A stretch of 62,678 bases of DNA. It comes from CAJXZP01 sp047610145. GTDB taxonomy: Bacteria > Bacteroidota > Bacteroidia > Flavobacteriales_G > Salibacteraceae. A model generated the notes under the pieces. It was not told the DNA's origin and ran no database searches. It saw only the letters and a program-made list of their open reading frames with translations. Shown here in pieces: positions 1 to 8,688 of this stretch (position 1 is its first letter; each line of letters starts with the position of its first letter). A program made the translations under genes and the position numbers. The DNA is taken from positions 1-62,678 of the forward strand of contig JBLFZF010000002.1 of assembly GCA_047610145.1 (NCBI GenBank), written 5' to 3'.

Positions 1-249
1 GAGATTTCTAATAACCGAATGTCTCCAACAGAATTAGCCAAAGACAATTTATATATTGCAGATTCTAATGGAGGCCTATATGCCCCTAGTTGGTATACAT
101 TAAATATAAAATCAGCTATCTTCTTTTCAAAAAAAATGATGGCTACTTTTGGGGTCGAAAATATAACGAATACTAGATATCGTCCATACTCTTCGGGAAT
201 TGCTTCTTCAGGTATTAATTTTATTGGATCTATAAAGGCAACTTTTTAG
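1..249 (+). CDS. TonB-dependent receptor, C-terminal end (partial)
   Basis: The frame is open from the first base of the window, so the gene starts upstream and the ATG at 19 is internal. The 82 visible residues look like the last strands of an outer-membrane beta-barrel. They alternate hydrophobic and polar residues, carry the segment FGVENITNTRYRPYSSGI, and end in a terminal Phe (SIKATF). The pattern E-N-I-x-N-x-x-Y-R followed by a Gly/Ser turn is typical of TonB-dependent receptor C-termini. Such receptors import iron chelates, vitamins or glycans through the outer membrane using TonB energy. The plug and most of the barrel are outside the window, so the substrate cannot be inferred. Another barrel family is possible but less likely. 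Confidence 0.7.
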   Translation, partial: EISNNRMSPTELAKDNLYIADSNGGLYAPSWYTLNIKSAIFFSKKMMATFGVENITNTRYRPYSSGIASSGINFIGSIKATF

Positions 250-339
250 TTCGCTTTTCGTTTAAAATTTGTGTATAACACGTCAATTAGCTAATATTGA
301 CAGCTCTCAAGTACTTTATTTATTTGAAATCAGAAAAGG

Positions 340-753
340 ATGAAAAATATTTTTAACATAGTTGTTTCTTTTACAGTATTAGGATTATTGTTTGTGGTTT
401 CATGTAAGCCAGAAATTACACCAACTATTGCGGAGATTAGAGTGGTTACCGAAGACGGTATTCCTGTTCCCTTTGCTAATATTTTACTTACATGCACCTC
501 TTCTGTCAATCAACCCTGTGATATTGAAATAGAGGGAACAGCCGATGAAAATGGTGTTTATTCTAGAGAGTTCGAGCTACCTAAAGTTTTAGAGGTGACT
601 TCTGCAGGGAACATTTATGATACTATTATTACAGGAACATTGCCAGACACTCAAATGACTTTGTCTAAAGATACCATTTGTAACACTTCCTTTATCAGTA
701 TTAAACCCGAAGAAACAAGCATCTTATCTATAACTCTGTACGACTGTAAATAA
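340..753 (+). CDS. Small lipoprotein with a beta-sandwich-like domain
   Basis: 137 residues. It has a lipoprotein signal with a hydrophobic stretch and lipobox VVSC, giving Cys22 as the lipidated residue. The mature part reads like a carboxypeptidase-regulatory or Ig-like fold: V-x-x-E-D-G-I-P-V-P-F-A-N near residues 38-50, then T-A-D-E-N-G-V-Y. That is the pattern of a 'decoration' domain with a D-x-N-G turn. Four further Cys (near 51, 60, 112 and 136) could form disulfides. It lies 90 bases after the TonB receptor on the same strand and may be co-transcribed with it. Its last 26 bases overlap the convergent gene ending at 728. No specific function is recognised. Confidence 0.75.
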   Translation: MKNIFNIVVSFTVLGLLFVVSCKPEITPTIAEIRVVTEDGIPVPFANILLTCTSSVNQPCDIEIEGTADENGVYSREFELPKVLEVTSAGNIYDTIITGTLPDTQMTLSKDTICNTSFISIKPEETSILSITLYDCK

Positions 754-1063
754 TTACAGCTTGTTTTAAGAGTTTATCCTGCTCTTTTTTTGATATCCCA
801 GGCATTGTTTCGCTTTGTGTATAATGAGGCCAGCCTTCATCATCTCTGTGTGAAAAAGAATAGTATTTAAAAGGTTCTAGTAACTTACATGCCGCAATGT
901 GCATTAAATTCATTTTTTCATCTTTCTCAAAAACTCTAAATCCTTTACCCAGTTCTTGAACACCAATTAAAAATAGGATTCCATCCATTTCTAACCCTTC
1001 TCCGAAAATGGATTCAAATTTTGATTTTGCCTCTTGCCATTCTTCTTCTGTATAGTCCGTCAT
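728..1063 (-). CDS. Conserved-looking protein of unknown function
   Basis: 111 residues, acidic and soluble, with no signal peptide or membrane segment. It begins MTDYTEEEWQEAKSKFE, which suggests an N-terminal amphipathic helix, and includes a hydrophobic patch MDGILFLIGVQELGKG. I do not recognise a named family. Its start codon directly abuts the stop codon of the EamA gene (TAG then ATG, with no base between). It is therefore probably translated as the last gene of a gpsA / EamA / unknown operon. Its 3' end runs 26 bases into the convergent lipoprotein gene. Confidence 0.7.
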   Translation of the reverse strand: MTDYTEEEWQEAKSKFESIFGEGLEMDGILFLIGVQELGKGFRVFEKDEKMNLMHIAACKLLEPFKYYSFSHRDDEGWPHYTQSETMPGISKKEQDKLLKQAVIIYSRTEL

Positions 1064-1972
1064 CTAGTGGTTTTTTATTATTTTTTTTAAAAGGCCATTT
1101 CCTAAAATAGTGGAAAGTACTAACCCAGCACCAACATAAAAACCGGTACTCATTTGTTCTTTTTCCCCAAAGAATATAAGAGCCAAAATAATAGCGTAAA
1201 TAGGTTCCATATTAATACTTATTGAAACGGTAAATGGAGTCAATTTTTTCATTACATCTACACTGATTACAAAAGCGATTGCCGTGCAAATAACCCCCAA
1301 TATAAGTAGGTAAATTAAATCTAACCAAAATGTATGTACACTAGCGTTTAATAAACCCAGTGTTTCCATATTGAAGGTGCTTGAGCTTATTAAATAAAGA
1401 GTTATGATCAATACAGAACCTAACATTTCGTACATCGTTATTTTTATGGGAGCACCTCCTTTTGCAACAAAAATTCCGTTTAATGTAGTAAACAAAGAGC
1501 TACAAAACGCAGAGATTAAACTATAAATAATTCCTAAATGATATTTGGTTTCAAATTGAAAGATCATTAATAACCCAGCAATTACAATGAGGCCAAAAAT
1601 AATTTCGTATGGAACAATTTTTTTTTTGAAAAATAAAGGTTCTAAAATGGAGGTGAATAAAGTAGCCGATGCTAAAGTAGCTAAGGTTACTGAGACGGTA
1701 GAAACTTTTAAAGCTTCAAAAAAGAAATACCAATGAAGTGCCACAACTATTCCAGTACCTAAGTATTGAAATAATTGTTTTAAAGGAACGGTAAATACAC
1801 GTTTCTTAATTAGTAAAAAAATGACTAAACCGATAACGGCAATCAGTGTTCTATACCAAACAATGGAAACAGAAGGTATAGTGATGACTTTTCCTAATAT
1901 ACCGGTAAATCCCCAAACCAAAATAACGGCATGCAGCTTAACGTAATCTTGGAAAGTAGCTTTGTTTTCCAT
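1064..1972 (-). CDS. EamA/DMT-family transporter
   Basis: 302 residues, almost entirely hydrophobic, with about ten predicted membrane helices in two halves. This is the usual size and layout of drug/metabolite (EamA, RhaT-like) exporters in the inner membrane. Recognisable pieces are the first helix with H-A-V-I-L-V-W-G-F-T-G, the repeat-half motif around FFFEALKVSTVSVTLATLAS, and the C-terminal half with INMEPIYAIILALIFFGE, a strong EamA signature. The C-terminus is short and basic (KKIIKNH). It starts 19 bases after gpsA and touches the next gene, so it is in one transcription unit. The substrate cannot be predicted; amino acids or metabolites are exported by relatives. Confidence 0.88.
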   Translation of the reverse strand: MENKATFQDYVKLHAVILVWGFTGILGKVITIPSVSIVWYRTLIAVIGLVIFLLIKKRVFTVPLKQLFQYLGTGIVVALHWYFFFEALKVSTVSVTLATLASATLFTSILEPLFFKKKIVPYEIIFGLIVIAGLLMIFQFETKYHLGIIYSLISAFCSSLFTTLNGIFVAKGGAPIKITMYEMLGSVLIITLYLISSSTFNMETLGLLNASVHTFWLDLIYLLILGVICTAIAFVISVDVMKKLTPFTVSISINMEPIYAIILALIFFGEKEQMSTGFYVGAGLVLSTILGNGLLKKIIKNH

Positions 1973-1991
1973 GTTTGATTTTAGTAATTAC

Positions 1992-2984
1992 TTAGCTAAG
2001 TTTATCTGCTAAAATCTTCATTTCAATTATAGGAGATATTCTTTCGTACAATACGTTATATACCGCCTCAATAATTGGAATATCTACCTGGAATTTTTTA
2101 TTTATTTCCATCATACTCTTGGTGGCATAATAACCTTCAGCTACCATATCCATTTCTATTTGAGCAGTCTTTACAGAATATCCTTTACCTACCATAAATC
2201 CAAAATTTCTATTTCTAGAAAATTGAGAATATGCAGTCACTAAAACATCTCCTAAATAGGCGGATGATAATACGTCTCTATGAATGGGGTTAATGGCATC
2301 TATTAATCGTTCTATTTCTTGAATCGCATTAGAAATTAAAACCGCTTGAAAATTATCTCCATATCCAATACCTGCATAAATACCACTCGCAATAGAATAA
2401 ATATTTTTAAGAATGGCCGATAACTCTGTTCCAAATAGATCATCTGAAATAGTAGTTTTAATGTATCGACATGCCAGCATATCAGCAATAGTTTGGTTAA
2501 ATTTAGAGTCTTGGCCTGCGATAGTTAAATAACTCAATCGTTCTAAAGCTACTTCCTCGGCATGACAAGGTCCAGAAATCATACACATATCTGAATACGC
2601 TACCCCATACTCTTTATGAAAAAAGCGTACCGGAATTCTATTTTGTTCCGGGATAATTCCTTTAATAGCCGTAACCAATTTCTTTCCTGTTAAATCAATA
2701 GGGTATTCTTCAAATGCTTTAACCACAAAAGCGGAAGGAATAGCTAGAACTATAATATCTGATTGGGCAATTACCTTATTAATGTCCGTTAATACATTTA
2801 GTTTTTTCCGATCGTATTGTGCAGATGTAAGATATTTAGGGTTATGTCCATATTGTAAAATATGTTTGGCAGATTTCTCGTTCCTTACCCACCAATTCAC
2901 TTTATCCGTGTTCTCTAGTAACATTTTCACGATAGCAGAGGCCCAACTTCCACTTCCTAAAACTCCAACTCTTAAATTTTTCAA
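1992..2984 (-). CDS. gpsA: Glycerol-3-phosphate dehydrogenase, NAD(P)+
   Basis: 330 residues, the normal length. The enzyme interconverts dihydroxyacetone phosphate and sn-glycerol 3-phosphate in the cytosol, supplying the backbone for phospholipids. The N-terminal Rossmann motif GVLGSGSWA (residues 7-15) binds the nucleotide. AIKG with Lys108, the SGPCHAEE segment (137-144) and LKN with Lys193 match the conserved substrate and catalytic motifs of GpsA. The C-terminal helical domain contains GYGDNFQAVLISNAIQEI and EGYYATKSMMEI. It is the first gene of a three-gene minus-strand unit. A TATATTTG box 29 bases upstream could be its promoter. The start is supported by the glycine-rich motif sitting right at the N-terminus. 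Confidence 0.95.
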   Translation of the reverse strand: MKNLRVGVLGSGSWASAIVKMLLENTDKVNWWVRNEKSAKHILQYGHNPKYLTSAQYDRKKLNVLTDINKVIAQSDIIVLAIPSAFVVKAFEEYPIDLTGKKLVTAIKGIIPEQNRIPVRFFHKEYGVAYSDMCMISGPCHAEEVALERLSYLTIAGQDSKFNQTIADMLACRYIKTTISDDLFGTELSAILKNIYSIASGIYAGIGYGDNFQAVLISNAIQEIERLIDAINPIHRDVLSSAYLGDVLVTAYSQFSRNRNFGFMVGKGYSVKTAQIEMDMVAEGYYATKSMMEINKKFQVDIPIIEAVYNVLYERISPIIEMKILADKLS

Positions 2985-3012
2985 AGCAGTATTTTTAATA
3001 TCCGATTACTAA

Positions 3013-3020
3013 CAAATATA
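3013..3020 (-). promoter_or_regulatory. Candidate -7 promoter box for gpsA
   Basis: On the minus strand this reads TATATTTG, an exact match to the Bacteroidota -7 consensus TAnnTTTG. It lies 29 bases before the gpsA ATG. No clear TTG is seen at the right distance upstream, so the assignment rests on the -7 element alone. Confidence 0.45.
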
Positions 3021-3053
3021 CACAACCCTAATAACGTGTGTTTCTAAAATTGG

Positions 3054-3911
3054 GTGAACTTTGTCGCTTTTAAAAAACGATTGAATAAAGCGGTTAAATA
3101 CATGGTTATTTCCTCATTTGCATTTTCATTAATGCAAGTGTGTGTAAAGTTATTGGAGGGTTTTCCAGTAACCGAGTTAATTCTATTCCGAAGTATAGTT
3201 TCTTTATTACTGAGTTTAATTGTGGTTTGGAAGGTGGGTATTTCTCCTTTTGGAAATAGTCGAAAAACGCTTTTTTTGCGAGGTGTTTTTGGCGTTACGG
3301 CATTAACAATGTTCTTTTATACATTGCAAAAAATGCCAATTGCAACCGCAATTACTATTCAATATCTATCTCCAATTTTCACTTCATTATTTGCTATTTG
3401 GATATTGAACGAACCTATGAAAACAAGACAGTGGTTGTTTTTTGCGGTCTCATTTTTAGGTATTCTGGTCATGAAAGGGTTGAATGATGACATTAATACA
3501 GAATATGTAGTTATTGGAATTATTGCAGCTGCTTTTGCGGGGTTGGCCTACAATATGATCCGAAAAGTAAAAGACACAGATCACCCCGTTGTGGTGGTAT
3601 TGTATTTTCCATTAGTAGCTATTCCGGTGATGGGCGCTTTTTCATTTATATACTGGAAAACCCCTGTAGGAGTGGAATGGTTGATTTTAGTGGCAATGGG
3701 TGTGTTTACACAAATAGCACAAGTGTACATGACCAAAGCTTGGCAAGCGGAAGCGGCTAATAAGGTGGCAAGTTTAAAGTATGTTGGAATTGTATTTGCT
3801 TTATTCTTTGATTTGGCTCTGTTTAATATTGTTCCTCCTTGGACAACAATTGCGGGTATTATGTTGGTGTTACTAGGAGTGGTCTTAAACGTTAAATTTA
3901 AAGGGAAGTAA
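3054..3911 (+). CDS. EamA/DMT-family transporter
   Basis: 285 residues with about ten membrane helices in two EamA halves. Marks include LILFRSIVSLLLSLIVV, the end of the first half with PIATAITIQYLSPIFTSLFAIWILNEP, and a short basic tail. It belongs to the same superfamily as the transporter at 1064-1972, but the two are too different to be recent duplicates. The start given is a GTG that precedes a basic segment (FKKRLNKAVKY) leading into the first helix. The first ATG is at 3102 and would trim that basic leader. It is divergent from gpsA across a 69-base gap. The substrate is unknown. Confidence 0.85.
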   Translation: MNFVAFKKRLNKAVKYMVISSFAFSLMQVCVKLLEGFPVTELILFRSIVSLLLSLIVVWKVGISPFGNSRKTLFLRGVFGVTALTMFFYTLQKMPIATAITIQYLSPIFTSLFAIWILNEPMKTRQWLFFAVSFLGILVMKGLNDDINTEYVVIGIIAAAFAGLAYNMIRKVKDTDHPVVVVLYFPLVAIPVMGAFSFIYWKTPVGVEWLILVAMGVFTQIAQVYMTKAWQAEAANKVASLKYVGIVFALFFDLALFNIVPPWTTIAGIMLVLLGVVLNVKFKGK

Positions 3912-3939
3912 AACTGCCGAATTCTTAAATCCGGCAGTT
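3912..3939. terminator. Shared terminator hairpin
   Basis: AACTGCCG pairs perfectly with CGGCAGTT across a 12-base loop, starting right after the EamA stop codon and followed by a T-rich stretch. It lies between convergent genes (EamA and S9 peptidase) and could serve both. Confidence 0.65.
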
Positions 3940-3945
3940 ATTTCT

Positions 3946-5979
3946 TTATTTATTCTTTACCGTTTCATCTAGCCATTTAAAAAATTCACTGTGCCATAAC
4001 AAACCATTTTGTGGTTTTAATATCCAATGACCTTCATTAGGGAAGTATAAGAATCGAGTTTTTAACCCCTTTATTTTGGCCGCTTGAAAAGCTTCTTGTC
4101 CTTGATTAATTGGAACTCTAAAATCATTACCACCGTGAATAACCATAATTGGAGTATCCCAATTCCCTACTTTCTTATGTGGAGAAAAGCTTTCGTAAGA
4201 TGTCGGTTTTGGGTTGGCCCAATAAGGACCACCAATATCATAATTAGCAAAGAATAATTCTTCGGTAACACCATACCAACTTTCTAAATTGTATAAACCA
4301 CAATGAGAAAGAAAGCTACAAAACGTTTTATTATGTATTCCAGCTAACATATACACAGAATATCCACCATAACTGGCCCCAATGGCCCCAATTCTTTCTG
4401 AATCTATGAATGTCTCTTTTTTCATTTCGTTTACCGCAGTCATATAATCAGCCATAGGTTGACCACCCCAATCGGTAGAAATTGATGCGTTCCAATCTTC
4501 TCCAAAAGTGGGTAAGCCTCTTCTGTTAGGGGCAATAATGATATAATCATCAGCAGCCATTAGTTGAAAGTTCCATCTAAAAGAATAAAATTGCGATACC
4601 GCTGATTGTGGACCTCCCTGGCAATACAAAAGAGCCGGATACTTTTTGTTTGGGTCGAAATTAGGAGGATAAATTATCCATGTCAACATTTTCTTACCAT
4701 CCGTGGTACTCATCCAACGTTGCTCAACACGACTCATTTCTACATTAGTGTAGATTTTATCGTTAACAGTTGTTAGTTTCGTTTCTACCCCTTTTTTATC
4801 ATAAGCGAATATTTCAGCGGCATGATTCATATCCGTTTTAGGTGCAATGTACTTGCCTCTATATTCTCCAATTACCCCACCAATATTATGTTGTCCGGAG
4901 GTAATTTGAATAAAATCAGATGTTTCTCCAGCTATCTTAATTTCAAATATTTGATAGGTAGCGTTTACACCTGCACCAATAATAAATTTAGTATTGTCAT
5001 TATTCCAAGAGTAACTGGAAATCGTATTATCCCAATTTTCTCCATAAATAGTTTCTTTATTAGACTCTAAATTTCTGGTGATTAACATTTGTTTATCCGA
5101 CTCATAACCAGGGGTAGCCATACTCAACCAAGCGATGGTTTTTCCATCAGCACTAAAAGTTGGACTTACGTCATACCCCACATGACCCTCTGTCATATTG
5201 GTTGTTTTTGAAAGCGTTAAATCATAAAAGTAGATTTCACTGTTTGTACTTTGAGCCGCGGCTACTCCAACTTCTTTTTTTGAAACATAGGCAAGAATGG
5301 AACTGGATGGGTGCCAAACAAAATCTTCTGTTCCACCAAATGGTTGTTGTGGGCAATCGTAAGGTTCTCCATTCATTATATCTGCAGCGTTTGTAATGGT
5401 TCCGTTTGAATAGTCAGCTACAAATACATGCGATCTAGCGCCATCTTCCCAATGATCCCAATGCCTGTACATTAAGTCATCAATAATTTTGGCTTCTGCC
5501 TGAGGTAGGTTTGGGTATAAGTCATGCACATCTTTATCCATTTTAACATCTGCGGTATAAGCTACTTTCTTACCATTAGGTGCGTATTTTAAACCAGAAA
5601 TCCCACCTTTAATCTGAGTGATTTGTGTGGCGTTGGTTCCATCAAGATTAGCTTCCCACCATTGTCCACCGTTCATAAACCCTATTTTCTTTCCGTCTGG
5701 GGTGAATTGAAGCCCGTACTCACTTCCTTCCATGGTGCTCACTTTTGTAGATTCGCCACCGGAAGTTGGCATACTAAACAAGTCTCTATTTCCTTTATTT
5801 TTATCCGTATCATATAAAGTAATGCCATAAAATAAAACAGATCCATCAGGACTTAATGTTTCTCCACTAACACGGCCTAAATCCCACAATAAATCTGGGT
5901 TCATCACCTGTTTTTGACCAATAAGACTTGTTCCCAACAACAGGAATATCCCCATTATAACTGAAATATATGTATTCAT
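3946..5979 (-). CDS. S9-family serine peptidase (acylaminoacyl / dipeptidyl peptidase type), secreted
   Basis: 677 residues. The signal peptide at residues 1-21 (ends LIGQ) indicates export to the periplasm. Residues of about 25-400 form a WD40/TolB-like propeller with repeated blades such as TPDGKKIGFMNGG and APNGKKVAY. The C-terminal alpha/beta hydrolase holds the catalytic triad: Ser536 in GASYGG, Asp619 in GGNDFRVP and His651 in EGHWI. An oxyanion-region motif (YCQGGPQS) precedes it. Members of this group cleave small peptides, removing dipeptides or acylated residues, and are common in Bacteroidota that grow on protein. It is transcribed alone, divergent from oxyR. Confidence 0.93.
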   Translation of the reverse strand: MNTYISVIMGIFLLLGTSLIGQKQVMNPDLLWDLGRVSGETLSPDGSVLFYGITLYDTDKNKGNRDLFSMPTSGGESTKVSTMEGSEYGLQFTPDGKKIGFMNGGQWWEANLDGTNATQITQIKGGISGLKYAPNGKKVAYTADVKMDKDVHDLYPNLPQAEAKIIDDLMYRHWDHWEDGARSHVFVADYSNGTITNAADIMNGEPYDCPQQPFGGTEDFVWHPSSSILAYVSKKEVGVAAAQSTNSEIYFYDLTLSKTTNMTEGHVGYDVSPTFSADGKTIAWLSMATPGYESDKQMLITRNLESNKETIYGENWDNTISSYSWNNDNTKFIIGAGVNATYQIFEIKIAGETSDFIQITSGQHNIGGVIGEYRGKYIAPKTDMNHAAEIFAYDKKGVETKLTTVNDKIYTNVEMSRVEQRWMSTTDGKKMLTWIIYPPNFDPNKKYPALLYCQGGPQSAVSQFYSFRWNFQLMAADDYIIIAPNRRGLPTFGEDWNASISTDWGGQPMADYMTAVNEMKKETFIDSERIGAIGASYGGYSVYMLAGIHNKTFCSFLSHCGLYNLESWYGVTEELFFANYDIGGPYWANPKPTSYESFSPHKKVGNWDTPIMVIHGGNDFRVPINQGQEAFQAAKIKGLKTRFLYFPNEGHWILKPQNGLLWHSEFFKWLDETVKNK

Positions 5980-6014
5980 TATGTATTTTTTTTTTAGAAT
6001 TTAATGTTTGGTTT

Positions 6015-6022
6015 CAAATGTA
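6015..6022 (-). promoter_or_regulatory. Candidate -7 promoter box for the S9 peptidase
   Basis: The minus strand reads TACATTTG, an exact match to TAnnTTTG, 36 bases upstream of the peptidase ATG. No TTG is seen at the -33 position. Confidence 0.4.
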
Positions 6023-6090
6023 CATATTCTGGAAAGTACATTTAGATGGAAATGGGGAACTTTATTATTTTATATATAACGAATACTTAT

Positions 6091-6098
6091 TAAATTTG
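6091..6098 (+). promoter_or_regulatory. Candidate -7 promoter box for oxyR
   Basis: TAAATTTG matches the Bacteroidota -7 consensus and ends 23 bases before the oxyR ATG. The sequence upstream is strongly A/T rich, with no clear TTG. Confidence 0.4.
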
Positions 6099-6120
6099 TG
6101 TTTTTGTAAAACTAATTAAT

Positions 6121-7068
6121 ATGACTTTAACACAAATAGAATATGTTTTGGCTATTGCCGAACACGGTAGTTTTGTAGAGGCGGCTAGAAAGCGTTATGT
6201 CACTCAACCTGCATTAACTACACAAGTTAAAAACCTAGAAGAAGAGTTAGGTGTCATGATTTTTGATCGAACTAAAAAACCGATTATTCCAACGACTATT
6301 GGAATGCAGATAATTGAACAGGCCAAAGAAGTGTCTAATCAATCTCGAAAGTTGCATGATTTAGTAGGGGAATATCAAAAGGTAGAAAAAGGGGATTTAT
6401 CGATAGGTATAATTCCTACTATTTCTCCGTATTTAGTTCCTTTGTTTATCAATAACTTTAGTGAAAACAATAAAGAAGTAAACATTTCTGTAGCCGAAGA
6501 AATTACGGAACAAATAGTTCATAAATTGAAAAATGGTCAGTTGGATGTAGGTATTATAGCTACACCAATTGAATCTACCGGAATTGTTACTATTCCATTG
6601 TATTATGAAAAATTTTACGGATATGTTTCTCGATCTAATAGCGATTATCATAAATCGGATATCAATATTGGAGATTTAGATATTAATGATCTATGGTTAT
6701 TAAAAGAAGGTAATTGCTTTAGAGACCAGGTGATGAATATCTGTAAACAAAGTAAAAAGCAAGTATTTAGAGATCACTTTAGGTTTGAAAGTCACTCTAT
6801 TGAATCCCTTAAAAGAATTGTAGAAGCCAAAGATGGAATGACGTTAATTCCGGAATTGAGTCTAGCTACTATTTCTCCAAAAAACATGGATATGGTTAAG
6901 GAAATATCCGGTGTGATACCAGTTAGAGAGGTCAGTTTAGTGGTAACACGACAGTTTTTGAAAAGAAGAATGATTGATCGTTTAATGTATTCTATTCAAG
7001 ATTGTTTACCGGAGGTAATGAAAGTAGATAACGGAAATAATATTATTAGTACTTCTGTTAACGTGTAG
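6121..7068 (+). CDS. oxyR: Hydrogen-peroxide-sensing LysR-type regulator OxyR
   Basis: 315 residues, full LysR length. The N-terminal winged helix-turn-helix spans about residues 1-65, with FVEAARKRYVTQPALTTQV as recognition region, followed by a linker helix and a periplasmic-binding-protein-like effector domain. The identification as OxyR rests on Cys199 and Cys208 in GNCFRDQVMNIC. Spacing, surrounding residues and even numbering match the redox-active pair of E. coli OxyR, which forms a disulfide on contact with peroxide. Regulators of this family activate catalase, peroxiredoxin and iron-storage genes. It is divergent from the S9 peptidase, with cysS downstream on the same strand. Its targets cannot be read from this window, although ferritin and a bacilliredoxin are encoded elsewhere in it. 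Confidence 0.92.
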   Translation: MTLTQIEYVLAIAEHGSFVEAARKRYVTQPALTTQVKNLEEELGVMIFDRTKKPIIPTTIGMQIIEQAKEVSNQSRKLHDLVGEYQKVEKGDLSIGIIPTISPYLVPLFINNFSENNKEVNISVAEEITEQIVHKLKNGQLDVGIIATPIESTGIVTIPLYYEKFYGYVSRSNSDYHKSDINIGDLDINDLWLLKEGNCFRDQVMNICKQSKKQVFRDHFRFESHSIESLKRIVEAKDGMTLIPELSLATISPKNMDMVKEISGVIPVREVSLVVTRQFLKRRMIDRLMYSIQDCLPEVMKVDNGNNIISTSVNV

Positions 7069-7132
7069 TAAGTGTATTGTTTCAATAGTATATAATACAA
7101 CCTTTTTTGTGGTAAAATAAGTTCGGAACATA

Positions 7133-8626
7133 ATGGAATCTAAGTTGCAAATGTATAATTCCCTTTCGGGAAAAAAGGAAATTTTTAAGGCTATCAATGC
7201 TCCAAATGTTGGAATGTATGTTTGTGGCCCTACGGTATATAGTGAAGTTCATTTAGGTAATTGCAGAACGTTTATTTCGTTTGATGTTATTTTTAGATAC
7301 CTTTCTTATTTGGGTTATAAGGTAAGATACGTGCGGAACATAACGGATGCTGGGCATCTAGAAAATGATGCAGATGAAGGGGAAGATAAAATTTCTAAAA
7401 GAGCGAGGTTAACGCAAGTAGAACCGATGGAAATTGTTCAGAAGTACACCTTGGATTTTCATAACGTACTAGCGTTGTTTAATAACCTACCACCCAGTAT
7501 TGAGCCTACAGCAACTGGTCATATTGTGGAGCAAATTGATTTGACAGAGCAGATTTTAGGGGATGGTTTAGCTTACGAAAGTAACGGATCCGTATATTTT
7601 GATGTAAATGCCTATAACGATAAGTTTGATAATTCTTACGGAGAATTATCAGGTAGGAAAGTTGAGGATTTACTAAGTAATACGAGAGCTTTAGACGGTC
7701 AAAACGAAAAACGAAACCCCGCTGATTTTGCCTTATGGAAAAAGGCTTCTCCGATGCATATTATGCGTTGGAAATCACCTTGGAGTATTGGCTTTCCAGG
7801 TTGGCACTTGGAATGCTCGGTTATGAGTTCTAAATACTTAGGAAAGCATTTTGATATTCATGGGGGTGGGATGGACTTGAAATTTCCTCATCATGAGTGT
7901 GAAATTGCTCAGAATAAAGCATTAGATGGCAAAAAACCGGTAAATTATTGGTTGCATACTAATATGTTAACTTTAAACGGTCAACGTATGAGTAAATCTA
8001 CTGGGAATACCTTATTACCAGGAGAGTTATTTACAGGAAGCAATGATGCCATGTCTAAGCCGTTTTCCCCAATGGTTGTTCGGTTTTTCATGTTGCAGGC
8101 ACATTATCGTAGTCCATTGGATTTTTCTAGTGATGCCTTAGAAGCCGCTGAAAAGGGTTTTAATAAGTTAATGAACGCTTATTCTGCTTTAGATAGTTTA
8201 AAGACCTCTGAGGCCACTGATGGGTTAAACTTAAATGAATGGCAGGCTAAATTGCATGCGGCAATGGATGATGATTTTAATACACCTATTTTAATTGCCC
8301 ATTTGTTTGAAAGTGTCAAATTTATCTCAGCTGTATCAAATGAAAAGTCAAGCATAAGTAAAAGTGATTTAGGTATTCTTACGAAGAATATGAATTCATT
8401 TATTAAAGATGTGATGGGTCTGAAATCAATAGAATCAGAATCTGTTAGTGAATCTGACGGAGTTGATTTAGTAAACGATTTAATGCAAATTATTTTAGAT
8501 TCACGTACACGTGCTCGACAAGGGAAAGATTTTGAATCAGCCGACAGGATTAGAGAACTTTTAGCCAAGCTAAGTATTACCGTTACAGATGGTAAAATGG
8601 GCGCGGAATGGGAAAAAAACAAATAA
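7133..8626 (+). CDS. cysS: Cysteinyl-tRNA synthetase
   Basis: 497 residues, within the usual range. The enzyme charges tRNA-Cys with cysteine in the cytosol. The class I signatures are present: the HIGH variant HLGN at 40-43, following CGPTVYSEV, and the KMSKS loop as RMSKS at 285-289. The zinc ligands expected for CysRS are all present with correct spacing: Cys31, Cys228, His253 and Glu257. The C-terminal part (ADRIRELLAKLSI) matches the tRNA-binding end domain. The gene follows oxyR by 64 bases with no terminator seen between, so partial co-transcription is possible. Confidence 0.97.
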   Translation: MESKLQMYNSLSGKKEIFKAINAPNVGMYVCGPTVYSEVHLGNCRTFISFDVIFRYLSYLGYKVRYVRNITDAGHLENDADEGEDKISKRARLTQVEPMEIVQKYTLDFHNVLALFNNLPPSIEPTATGHIVEQIDLTEQILGDGLAYESNGSVYFDVNAYNDKFDNSYGELSGRKVEDLLSNTRALDGQNEKRNPADFALWKKASPMHIMRWKSPWSIGFPGWHLECSVMSSKYLGKHFDIHGGGMDLKFPHHECEIAQNKALDGKKPVNYWLHTNMLTLNGQRMSKSTGNTLLPGELFTGSNDAMSKPFSPMVVRFFMLQAHYRSPLDFSSDALEAAEKGFNKLMNAYSALDSLKTSEATDGLNLNEWQAKLHAAMDDDFNTPILIAHLFESVKFISAVSNEKSSISKSDLGILTKNMNSFIKDVMGLKSIESESVSESDGVDLVNDLMQIILDSRTRARQGKDFESADRIRELLAKLSITVTDGKMGAEWEKNK

Positions 8627-8640
8627 AAAATGTATCAAAA

Positions 8641-8676
8641 AGAAAGCTCGATTTTATTTGTGAAATCGGTCTTTCT
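8641..8676. terminator. Terminator hairpin after cysS
   Basis: AGAAAG and CGATTT (8641-8654) pair with AAATCG and CTTTCT (8663-8676), with a small internal loop. It lies between the convergent genes cysS and the T9SS protein ending at 8689, and is probably used from both sides. Confidence 0.6.
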
Positions 8677-8688
8677 TTGTGACATAAA

